Part shown: one piece after another, positions 8,918-14,972 of the stretch | Layout: every line of letters starts with the position of its first letter | Numbering within the stretch: position 1 is the stretch's first letter | The notes under the pieces: model-generated | Databases searched by the model: none | What the model was told of the DNA's origin: nothing | Seen by the model: only the letters and a program-made list of their open reading frames with translations | Origin: an uncultured Bacilli bacterium | Lineage (GTDB): Bacteria > Bacillota_I > Bacilli_A > RF39 > UBA660 | Direction: 5' to 3' | Assembly (NCBI GenBank): GCA_948760655.1 | Contig: CAQBKK010000016.1 | Coordinates: 1 to 20,880 of the forward strand | DNA length: 20,880 nucleotides | Program-made: the position numbers and the translations under genes

Positions 8918-10027
8918 ATGGCCTATGTAATAGCAATTAAATCATCCATTTTGATATTTCCGTTCATAGCCCTTATTTTTACCATTCCTTTTATTTTGCA
9001 TGAATACCATAAATATGGATCCATTCAGCCTTTTAAAACGTTAGTGGTGTATTCCTTTATTCTTTATATGATTACCATATATTTCTTAGTCATATTGCCA
9101 CTTCCTAATTTAGAGAGTGTAGTAGAAAAACCCAATATGATTCGTTTACTACCTTTTGGATTTATGAAAGACATAATTCGCGAATCATCACTAATTATCA
9201 CAAATCCAAGTACCTATTTAAAAGCCTTAACAGAACCATGTTTTTATACCGTTATCTTTAATGTATTTATGACCATTCCTTTTGGCATGTACTTACGTTA
9301 TTACTTTAAAAGCAGTTTGAAAAAAACTATTATGTATAGTTTCTTATTAAGTCTATTTTTTGAACTAACCCAAATAACAGGTCTTTACTTTATCTACCCA
9401 CATCCTTATCGTGTCTTCGATGTAGACGACTTACTAACGAACACTTTAGGAGGACTCATTGGATATGGAATGATGGGAATTCTAGATAACTACCTACCAA
9501 CAAGAACAGAACTAGACGAAAAAGCAAGAAGAGTAGGAGAAGAAGTATCAGGACTTCGAAGAATAACCCTCTTTTTCTTAGATTTCTTTTTGTATATTTT
9601 TATTGGTATGTTAACAAATTTATTTTTAAAAGGCTACCATCCATTTCCAATTGTCTTTTTAATTTATTATGGTATAATTCCATTACTAAATAAAAACGAA
9701 ACGCTAGGGGGAAGTTTCTTACATGTCAAAATAGAATATAAAAATTTACGATTCATTCGCTCTATTTTTAGAAATTTATTTTTACTGATTTATTATTTTT
9801 TATTTCCGTTTTGGTCTCTTTTAGGAACATACCTTTTAGTGAATCACTTAGAGGCCGATGCAAAAATTTCTATCTATTTTTATCTAGCAAGTTTAGTTAT
9901 GATTGTCTTATTTTATATTATTAATGGACTTATCATACTAACCAAAAAGAAACATTTTTATGACAAAATTTTAGGAAGTACTTATATAAGTACAACAAAG
10001 AAAGAGAGAGGATATATTGAAGATTAA
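8918..10027 (+). CDS. VanZ-RDD fusion membrane protein
   Basis: A 369-residue multi-helix protein. The N-terminal half (about 10-195) is VanZ-like: NVFMTIPFGMYLRYYF, FELTQITG and RVFDVDDLLTNTLGGLIGY are the conserved blocks. From about residue 210 an RDD-type domain follows (RRITLFFLDFFLY, then the helix pair, then the GGSF segment). VanZ proteins give low-level glycopeptide or lipoglycopeptide tolerance by an unclear mechanism; RDD domains are found in membrane proteins, some of which act in transport. A GTG at 8909 is possible, but the ATG at 8918, with an AGAGTGG site before it, is better. It sits 25 bases after the permease gene and ahead of a YxeA gene, so it is probably an accessory of the resistance module. 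Confidence 0.85.
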   Translation: MAYVIAIKSSILIFPFIALIFTIPFILHEYHKYGSIQPFKTLVVYSFILYMITIYFLVILPLPNLESVVEKPNMIRLLPFGFMKDIIRESSLIITNPSTYLKALTEPCFYTVIFNVFMTIPFGMYLRYYFKSSLKKTIMYSFLLSLFFELTQITGLYFIYPHPYRVFDVDDLLTNTLGGLIGYGMMGILDNYLPTRTELDEKARRVGEEVSGLRRITLFFLDFFLYIFIGMLTNLFLKGYHPFPIVFLIYYGIIPLLNKNETLGGSFLHVKIEYKNLRFIRSIFRNLFLLIYYFLFPFWSLLGTYLLVNHLEADAKISIYFYLASLVMIVLFYIINGLIILTKKKHFYDKILGSTYISTTKKERGYIED

Positions 10028-10355
10028 AGAAAACATGCCTATTGTAATAGGAACAATATTATTAATTTTATTATGTGGAATGACTTATTATTTTACATTT
10101 CAAGAATACACCATGTATTATGCCAAAATTGATAACACTAAAATGAATCTTGTAGAGGGAGATATGCAATATGAATACAACTTGACTGCTTACAAAGAAA
10201 ATGGGAGTGCTAAAGAAATTAAATTTAAAACCTCAAGAGAACTAAAACAAGATGCTTATATTGAATTAAAATATATGATCGTTCGTGGAGTAGTAAGTTG
10301 GAAAGAAGTGTATTACGAGGAATTAACAGACAAAGTTCAAGAAAAATATAAATAA
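10017..10355 (+). CDS. yxeA: YxeA-family (DUF1093) small anchored protein
   Basis: 112 residues with an uncleaved or signal-type N-terminal helix (about 8-27) and a small outside domain. The pattern YAKID, YEYNLTAYKENGSAKEIKFKT and LKQDAYIELKY matches the YxeA/DUF1093 family. In Bacillus subtilis yxeA lies directly after yxdJKLM, so the neighbourhood supports the assignment. The start codon is TTG at 10017, with GAGAGG six bases before it, overlapping the VanZ gene by 11 bases; the next Met is too far in. Its function is unknown; the location is the outer face of the membrane. Confidence 0.82.
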   Translation: MKIKENMPIVIGTILLILLCGMTYYFTFQEYTMYYAKIDNTKMNLVEGDMQYEYNLTAYKENGSAKEIKFKTSRELKQDAYIELKYMIVRGVVSWKEVYYEELTDKVQEKYK

Positions 10356-10366
10356 GTAGGTGGAAA

Positions 10367-10780
10367 ATGAAAAAGAAATTTATATTGTCTTTTCTAATAG
10401 CTATAGTTTTATTAGTAGGAATAGAAACAACTTTCTATTTTATAAATCGCCCGAAATATACCTTGCACCTACCAAAAGTAGAAAATGTAATAAGTATAGA
10501 AATAGAAGATAAAAAAATAGAAGAACTAGAAAAAAAGAAAGAAATAATAAATATTTTAAACGGAGAAGGAAGAATAACCAAAGAAGCAAGTATCCAAGAT
10601 ACTCCCATAAATACGGAAGAAAAGTTAAAAATTGATTTTCATTTTGTAGAAAAAGGAACCTCTACCTTATTTGTGTACAAAAGAAAGAATAACTTTTATA
10701 TAGAACAACCTTACAATGGCATTTATAAAATAACAGGGAGGGAATACGAAAAAATAAAACAATTTAGTTTAGAAGAGTGA
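10367..10780 (+). CDS. DUF5301-like anchored extracytoplasmic protein
   Basis: 137 residues. An N-terminal helix (about 4-27) acts as a membrane anchor or signal, followed by a small outside domain with RPKYTLHLPKVENVISIEI and a C-terminal block that includes TSTLFVYKRKNNFYIEQP and NGIYKITG. From memory this resembles DUF5301 proteins, which are often found with peptide-resistance ABC modules; I cannot confirm it without a profile search. A TAGGTGG site precedes the ATG, 11 bases after YxeA. It is the last gene of the operon, and the terminator stem begins inside its final codons. Confidence 0.65.
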   Translation: MKKKFILSFLIAIVLLVGIETTFYFINRPKYTLHLPKVENVISIEIEDKKIEELEKKKEIINILNGEGRITKEASIQDTPINTEEKLKIDFHFVEKGTSTLFVYKRKNNFYIEQPYNGIYKITGREYEKIKQFSLEE

Positions 10781-10797
10781 CTTCTAAATTTTTTTTT
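10768..10797 (+). terminator. Rho-independent terminator of the resistance operon
   Basis: TTTAGAAG (10768-10775) and CTTCTAAA (10781-10788) form a perfect 8-base stem with a 5-base loop containing the stop codon, followed by T9. It overlaps the end of the last gene. Confidence 0.85.
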
Positions 10798-10842
10798 ATT
10801 ACTTGATTTATAGTAATCCATTTCTACCAAAATATTAATGTC

Positions 10843-10887
10843 AGCATATTATTTTGTAATGCAATAAATAGTATAATATGCTATAGT
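10843..10887 (+). promoter_or_regulatory. HAD-gene promoter region with a 10-base inverted repeat
   Basis: AGCATATTAT (10843-10852) is repeated inverted as ATAATATGCT (10873-10882), with 20 bases between the arms and 30 bases (about three helical turns) between arm centres. The right arm overlaps a -10 TATAAT (10872-10877); a second -10-like TATAGT is at 10882-10887. There is no T tract, so it is not a terminator. It looks like an operator for a dimeric regulator, or a 5' hairpin. Confidence 0.5.
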
Positions 10888-10920
10888 AAACATGACATTT
10901 ATAAAGAGGTGACATAACAA

Positions 10921-11547
10921 ATGGAAATATTTATATTTGACTTAGATTATACACTTTTAATTCCAGATTGGAGCAAAGAAGATATTTTTTTCAAAGAAAA
11001 TCTACCTTTAGAAGAATTTTCTAAATTAATGGAAATAAAGCAATTTGCTTTAAATGAATATGAAAAAGTTGCTAATAAATATGAATTAACTACTTTAAGC
11101 GTATTTTATAAACAATATAACGTAAATTTGCCAAAAGAAGTGATTGAAAAATGGATGATTTATAATGGAAATACAATTATAGATACTTTAAATGATGGTA
11201 CATTAGAATTGTTGGAATACTTAAAGAAAAATAAGAAAAGAATAGTTTTATTAAGTAATTGGTTTAGTGTGACACAAATCATGCGATTAAAAAGGAGCAA
11301 CATATACGATTATTTTGATTTAATTATTTGTGGAGATCAAGCAATGAAACCATCCTCTAAAAGCTTTGAATTAGCAATCCAAGACTATCCAAAAGAAAAA
11401 TGTATTATGATTGGTGATGATGCAATAAAGGATTATCAAGGCGCTATTGAATTTGGAATAAATGCCTATTTATTGGACAAAAATCATACATTGACAGATT
11501 TTTTAAATGAATTAAAAAACGAAAGTATAAATTCAAAAACAATTTAA
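10921..11547 (+). CDS. HAD-superfamily hydrolase
   Basis: A 208-residue phosphatase-type protein. Motif I is FDLDYTLL with nucleophile Asp7 and Asp9, motif II is LLSN (Ser112), motif III Lys is Lys143 in AMKPSSKSF, and motif IV is IGDDAIKDYQGA (Asp166, Asp167). The helical cap is inserted between motifs I and II (about 15-85), so it is a subfamily I enzyme of the haloacid dehalogenase/phosphoglycolate phosphatase kind. The substrate is unknown. GAGGTGA lies before the ATG. The gene is monocistronic in appearance, with its own promoter carrying an inverted repeat. Confidence 0.9.
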   Translation: MEIFIFDLDYTLLIPDWSKEDIFFKENLPLEEFSKLMEIKQFALNEYEKVANKYELTTLSVFYKQYNVNLPKEVIEKWMIYNGNTIIDTLNDGTLELLEYLKKNKKRIVLLSNWFSVTQIMRLKRSNIYDYFDLIICGDQAMKPSSKSFELAIQDYPKEKCIMIGDDAIKDYQGAIEFGINAYLLDKNHTLTDFLNELKNESINSKTI

Positions 11548-11639
11548 TGTATGTTATAGTTGTGTTAGACAGGAAATGGAAAGTGATTGTAAATATAAAA
11601 AAAGTGTGTTATTTAAAAAATGAATTTAGGAGGTAAATT

Positions 11640-11990
11640 ATGAGAGCAGCAACAGATGAATTTTGGGAAGAATATTGTATAGAAATGATGAATGCACAAA
11701 GCGAAGAAGAAATAGAAATGGTTAAACAAGAAATGATTAGTAAATTAAAAGAATTTGAATTTAACGAATCTGCAATTCAAAACTTTTTTGCAAAATCAGA
11801 AGAAATGGTAAATAATGAAATTCTTATGGAAACTAACACTGAGTTAGGAGTAACAAGAGAGCAAAATAATAATACCAACGTTGCTCATGGTGCCTTAATT
11901 GGTGGATTTGGTATTGGAATATCTGCATTTATAGCTACATTAGCGTTAAAGAAAAAAATTTTTATGAAAGATAATCAAAAAAGACGATAA
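11640..11990 (+). CDS. Small C-terminally anchored protein of unknown function
   Basis: 116 residues; I do not recognise it. Residues 1-75 are acidic and helical (DEFWEEYCIEMM, SEEEIEMVKQEM), predicting a soluble helical bundle. One membrane helix follows (about 86-103, GALIGGFGIGISAFIATLAL), then a short basic tail KKKIFMKDNQKRR. The layout is that of a tail-anchored protein with the N-terminal part in the cytoplasm. A strong TAGGAGG site supports the start. A hairpin that could be its terminator lies 31 bases downstream. Confidence 0.7.
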   Translation: MRAATDEFWEEYCIEMMNAQSEEEIEMVKQEMISKLKEFEFNESAIQNFFAKSEEMVNNEILMETNTELGVTREQNNNTNVAHGALIGGFGIGISAFIATLALKKKIFMKDNQKRR

Positions 11991-12014
11991 GTAATAAAAA
12001 AAATAGATAAAATT

Positions 12015-12063
12015 TTTGTCGAACGATTTCGAATAGGGAATCGTTTTTTCTATGTTAAAATAT
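12015..12063 (+). promoter_or_regulatory. ORF6N copy 1 leader: dyad (terminator or operator) plus extended -10
   Basis: AACGATTTC (12022-12030) pairs with GGAATCGTT (12037-12045), including one G-T pair, around GAATAG, and is followed by T6. It can terminate the upstream gene. An extended -10 (TGT-TAAAAT, TAAAAT 12056-12061) lies just after, so the dyad also covers the -35 zone of the ORF6N gene. The same arrangement recurs before copy 2 (13480-13524), with TTTTGTCGA before the dyad and TTTTTCT-TGTTA after it. Confidence 0.6.
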
Positions 12064-12086
12064 CCTACAAAAAAGGAGGTTTCGGC

Positions 12087-12902
12087 TTGAACGAATTAAT
12101 AGAGGAAAATAGAGTAGAAAATATGATTTATGAAGTAAGAGGGCATCAGGTTATGCTAGATGCTTATTTAGCAAGACTTTATCAATGTGCAAATGGTACG
12201 AAATCTATTAATTTAGCAGTAAAAAGACATATCAATCGTTTTCCAGAAAGATATATGTTTAAATTTACAGAACATGAGCTATCTATTTTGCGGTTTCAAT
12301 TTGAAACCACAAACATAAATAATAAAAGTCGTACGCTTCCTTACGTATTTACAGAACAAGGTGTTGCGATGCTAGCCACCATTTTAAAAACAAGTGTCGC
12401 AGAAGAAATTAGTATAAAGATTATGGATGCTTTTGTTGCCATGCGTAAATACATTTCTACCAATTTATTAGAACAAAAATATATCAATAATCAAGTTATG
12501 AAAAATACAGAAAACATAAAGTTACTACAAGAGTCGTTTTCTAAATTTGAAGAAAAAAGAAAAGTAAATGAAATTTATTTTAATGGCCAGATTTTTGATG
12601 CCTATTCCAAAATTATAGATATATTTAAAAGTGCAAAAGAAGAACTAATTATCATCGATAGTTATGCAGATAAAACAGTATTAGATAGGATAAAAAATCT
12701 AGAGTGTAAAGTAATTTTGATTACAAAGAAAAATGCTCTTTTAAAACCACTAGACTTAGAAAAATATAGTACGCAATATAAAAACTTAGATGTCATTTAT
12801 GATAACTCTTTTCATGATTGTTACTTTATTATAGACGAAAATATCGTATACCATTGCGGTTCTAGTATAAACTATGCTGGAAGCAAAACATTATGTATTT
12901 AA
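12087..12902 (+). CDS. ORF6N-domain protein with PLD-like C-terminal domain, copy 1 (probably impaired)
   Basis: 271 residues starting at TTG 12087, eight bases after AAGGAGG. Residues about 10-125 are the ORF6N domain (MIYEVRGHQVMLDAYLARLY, RFPERYMFK, YVFTEQGVAMLATILK), a phage-type DNA-binding domain related to antirepressor modules. A helical linker follows (about 125-160). A C-terminal domain (165-271) resembles half a phospholipase-D-like fold, with FHDxYFIID and HCGSS. Compared with copy 2, to which it aligns residue for residue from 87 on, Arg245 of the HDR motif is Cys. The last 26 or so residues are missing and are replaced by a stop. Residues 69-74 (RFQFET) are encoded across a perfect inverted repeat (see separate entry). 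Likely roles are regulation or defence; neither is proven. Confidence 0.85.
   Translation: MNELIEENRVENMIYEVRGHQVMLDAYLARLYQCANGTKSINLAVKRHINRFPERYMFKFTEHELSILRFQFETTNINNKSRTLPYVFTEQGVAMLATILKTSVAEEISIKIMDAFVAMRKYISTNLLEQKYINNQVMKNTENIKLLQESFSKFEEKRKVNEIYFNGQIFDAYSKIIDIFKSAKEELIIIDSYADKTVLDRIKNLECKVILITKKNALLKPLDLEKYSTQYKNLDVIYDNSFHDCYFIIDENIVYHCGSSINYAGSKTLCI
12287..12313 (+). repeat. Inverted repeat inside ORF6N copy 1
   Basis: GGTTTCA (12292-12298) and TGAAACC (12302-12308) are perfect arms around ATT. With one C/A mismatch the arms extend to TTTG and CAAA at 12287 and 12313. The palindrome starts at codon position 2. The matching element in copy 2 has different arms but the same ATT centre. 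Confidence 0.9.
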
Positions 12903-12914
12903 TAGATCACTCTT

Positions 12915-12926
12915 TTTTGCTACAAT
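12915..12926 (+). promoter_or_regulatory. Possible extended -10 promoter for the DUF1653 gene
   Basis: TTTTTTGC-TACAAT carries an extended -10 (TGC-TACAAT, hexamer 12921-12926), 19 bases before the ATG. No convincing -35 is visible and the implied leader would be very short, so this is weak. Confidence 0.35.
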
Positions 12927-12944
12927 AGTTGTTAAGGAGGAAGT

Positions 12945-13185
12945 AATGAGAGAGTTAAAAATAAAAGGAATCTATAAACATTATAGTGGGGATTTGTATA
13001 TCGTAGAAGATATTATTTATCATAGTGAAACAATAGAAAAAATGGTTGCATATAGAGCTTTATACGAAGACGGAAAACTATGGTGCAGACCTTATGAAGA
13101 ATTTTTAAGTGAAGTAAACATAAATGGTCAAAAATATAGATTTGAATTGCAAGAAATAAATAGTAAAAATGAAAACCATAAATAA
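12945..13185 (+). CDS. DUF1653-family protein
   Basis: 80 residues starting at ATG 12945, directly after AAGGAGG. The reading frame is open further upstream, but that part overlaps ORF6N copy 1 and lacks a site. The pattern GIYKHYSGDLYIVEDIIYHSET, VAYRALYEDGKLWCRPYEEFL is the full DUF1653 domain: a small beta-rich fold of unknown function found as a stand-alone protein in many bacteria. It lies between the two ORF6N genes, 12 bases before the zinc-ribbon gene, so those two are probably co-transcribed. Confidence 0.85.
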
Positions 13186-13197
13186 AGAAAGTATATA

Positions 13198-13467
13198 ATG
13201 ACAGAAATAGAAAAGATTTATACCTATGTTTCAGAAAACAAGGAACTTCTGAAACGTTATAAAAAATGTATATGTTTATATTGTGGAAGAACATTTGACT
13301 TTGCAGAAATAACAGAGTGGGTAAATGATAGAAATGAAAAAAGTGCTATCTGCCCATTTTGTAGTGTAGATGCAGTAGTACCTTTAGAAGTAAATAACAA
13401 AGTGGACCATTTTAAAGTTACAAGAGAAATACAAGAACAAATAAAAAATACCTATTTAGGTGGGTAA
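13198..13467 (+). CDS. Small zinc-ribbon cytoplasmic protein
   Basis: 89 residues. Two cysteine pairs, CLYCGRTF (about 26-33) and CPFCSVDAVVP (about 52-62), bracket a short EITEWVNDRNEKSAI segment, forming a probable zinc-binding ribbon. The CxxC-(about 20)-CPxC spacing with EW and D between the pairs is shared by a family of uncharacterised small cytoplasmic bacterial proteins. The ribosome site is poor (AAAGAAAG), consistent with coupling to the DUF1653 gene 12 bases upstream. Function unknown. Confidence 0.75.
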   Translation: MTEIEKIYTYVSENKELLKRYKKCICLYCGRTFDFAEITEWVNDRNEKSAICPFCSVDAVVPLEVNNKVDHFKVTREIQEQIKNTYLGG

Positions 13468-13475
13468 ATAAAAAT

Positions 13476-13524
13476 TTTGTCGAGCGGTTCTAGAAATAGA
13501 ATTGCTTTTTCTGTGTTAGAGTAT
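13476..13524 (+). promoter_or_regulatory. ORF6N copy 2 leader: dyad plus extended -10-like element
   Basis: AGCGGTTCTA (13483-13492) pairs with TAGAATTGCT (13497-13506), with two G-T pairs, around a GAAA tetraloop and is followed by T5. TTTTGTCGA precedes it, and TGT-TAGAGT lies after it as an extended -10-like element. It is paralogous to the copy 1 leader at 12015-12063, and its arms differ in a way that keeps pairing. Confidence 0.6.
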
Positions 13525-13546
13525 AGGGAAAAAAAGAAGGGTTTGT

Positions 13547-14440
13547 ATGGATGAAATAGTAGAAAAGATAAATGTTGAAAAACTTATATATGAAGTAAGA
13601 GGTCGTCAAGTAATGCTTGATTCTGATTTAGCAAAACTTTATGGAGTAGAAACAAAAAGGATTAATGAAGCAGTAACACGTAATAAAGAAAAATTTCCAG
13701 AAAGATTTTCTTGGAAATTAACAAAAGAAGAGAGTGAACTTTTTTTGGTCGCAATTTGCGACCAAAAAATAGAAACAAGAGGTGGACGTTATAAATCGCC
13801 ACGAGTATTTACAGAACAAGGAGTAGCAATGCTAAGTACCATTTTAAAAACGAAAATAGCAACAGAAATAAGTATCCAAATCATGGATGCTTTTGTAGCA
13901 ATGCGTAAATATATTGGAACCAATCTATTAGAACAAAAATACATTAATAACCAAGTGATGAAAAATACAGAAGACATCCGTTTATTACAAGAGTCATTTT
14001 CTAAATTTGAAGAAAAGAGAAAAGTAAATGAAATCTATTTCAATGGACAAATATTTGATTCCTATTCCAAAATAGTAGACATATTTAAAAGTGCCAATAA
14101 TGAACTAATTATCATCGATAGTTATGCAGATAAAATAGTACTAGATATGATAAAAGACTTAAATATTCAAGTTTCCTTGCTTGTAAAACCAAATGCCAAT
14201 TTAAAAGAACTAGACTTAAAAAAATACAAGAAACAATACAACAATTTAACATTAATTTATGATAACTCTTTTCATGATCGTTATTTTATAATAGACAAAA
14301 AAATTATTTACCATTGTGGATCTAGTATAAACCATGCTGGTAAGAAAACATTTTCTATAAATCAATTAGAAGACGAAATAATAAAAGAATTATTGATAGA
14401 AAAAGTATTGTTAAAAATGTCAAATAATGTGCTAAAATAA
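13547..14440 (+). CDS. ORF6N-domain protein with PLD-like C-terminal domain, copy 2 (intact)
   Basis: 297 residues from ATG 13547, preceded by GAAGGG. The ORF6N domain spans about 10-125 (LIYEVRGRQVMLDSDLAKLYGVETKRINEAV, KFPERFSWKL, RVFTEQGVAMLSTILK). A linker at about 125-160 includes LLQESFSKFEEKRKVNEIYFNGQIFD. The C-terminal domain has His243, Arg245 and Asp250 (FHDRYFIID) followed by CGSSINHAGKKTF, resembling one HxK/R-x4-D half-site of phospholipase-D-like proteins. It ends in a charged helix (QLEDEIIKELLIEKVLLK) that copy 1 lacks. High nucleotide identity to copy 1 over the last two thirds indicates a fairly recent duplication. Residues 68-73 (VAICDQ) are encoded across a 13-base perfect inverted repeat. 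It probably binds DNA; the target is unknown. Confidence 0.9.
   Translation: MDEIVEKINVEKLIYEVRGRQVMLDSDLAKLYGVETKRINEAVTRNKEKFPERFSWKLTKEESELFLVAICDQKIETRGGRYKSPRVFTEQGVAMLSTILKTKIATEISIQIMDAFVAMRKYIGTNLLEQKYINNQVMKNTEDIRLLQESFSKFEEKRKVNEIYFNGQIFDSYSKIVDIFKSANNELIIIDSYADKIVLDMIKDLNIQVSLLVKPNANLKELDLKKYKKQYNNLTLIYDNSFHDRYFIIDKKIIYHCGSSINHAGKKTFSINQLEDEIIKELLIEKVLLKMSNNVLK
13741..13769 (+). repeat. Perfect inverted repeat inside ORF6N copy 2
   Basis: TTTTTTGGTCGCA (13741-13753) and TGCGACCAAAAAA (13757-13769) are perfect 13-base arms around ATT. The core begins at codon position 3, one frame away from copy 1. A G/C-rich core of this kind stands out in such AT-rich DNA. Confidence 0.95.
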
Positions 14441-14460
14441 AGAAAAAGAAGAGGGATAGA

Positions 14461-14799
14461 ATGAAAAAAATAATGATAGTTGTATTGGCAAGTTTATTTC
14501 TTATTGGCTGCGGAACAAAAGAAGTAAATTTAACTTATAAAGAAATTATGCAAGAAAAAGAATACACAATTGTAGACGTAAGAACAAAAGAAGAATACGA
14601 AAGTGGACACATAAAAGGAGCAATTAATATTCCTTACGATGAAATAAACGAAAATACCGATTTAGATAAAAACAAAAATATTTTTGTCTATTGTAGAAGT
14701 GGCGCCAGAAGTAAAACCGCCTATAATGCGTTAAAAGAACTTGGCTTTTCTGTCTACGACTTAGGGGCTTATGAAAATATAGATTTAGAAAAAGAGTAG
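14461..14799 (+). CDS. Rhodanese-domain lipoprotein
   Basis: 112 residues. The lipobox LIGC places the lipid-modified Cys at residue 17 after a short hydrophobic signal, so it is anchored on the outer face of the membrane. The rest is one rhodanese domain, with IVDVRTKEEYESGHIKGAINIPY and the active-site loop CRSGAR, whose Cys would carry the persulfide. The length is close to minimal for a single domain. It could act in sulfur transfer or thiol redox chemistry outside the cell. It heads a tightly spaced run of five genes with overlaps. AGAGGGA precedes the ATG. Confidence 0.9.
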   Translation: MKKIMIVVLASLFLIGCGTKEVNLTYKEIMQEKEYTIVDVRTKEEYESGHIKGAINIPYDEINENTDLDKNKNIFVYCRSGARSKTAYNALKELGFSVYDLGAYENIDLEKE

Positions 14800-14806
14800 G
14801 GAAAAA

Positions 14807-14971
14807 ATGAATACAAAAATACTTGCAACCATCGTATCTTTATTAGCAACCATTTGTTTTTTTGTCTCTTATTTTAAAGAAAAAGAAACGATAACTTTAA
14901 TTTTAGGCTGTGCATGGATAACCATTGCTATTCTAAATTTTATTACCTTAAAAAAAGAGAAAAATAAATAA
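14807..14971 (+). CDS. Two-helix membrane mini-protein
   Basis: 54 residues, seven bases after the rhodanese stop, with the ribosome site (TAGGGA) in the end of that gene. It consists of two hydrophobic helices (about 4-22 and 28-46) with a charged turn FKEKET between them and a basic KKEKNK end. The intact start, its tight fit between neighbours and codon use like theirs support it as a real gene. I do not recognise a family. Confidence 0.65.
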   Translation: MNTKILATIVSLLATICFFVSYFKEKETITLILGCAWITIAILNFITLKKEKNK

Positions 14972-14972
14972 A

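Noticed and set aside
13013..13294. Minus-strand open frame of 93 codons
   Set aside because: It lies opposite the DUF1653 and zinc-ribbon genes, has no ribosome site and low-complexity Phe/Tyr-rich content, so it is a shadow of AT-rich coding DNA.
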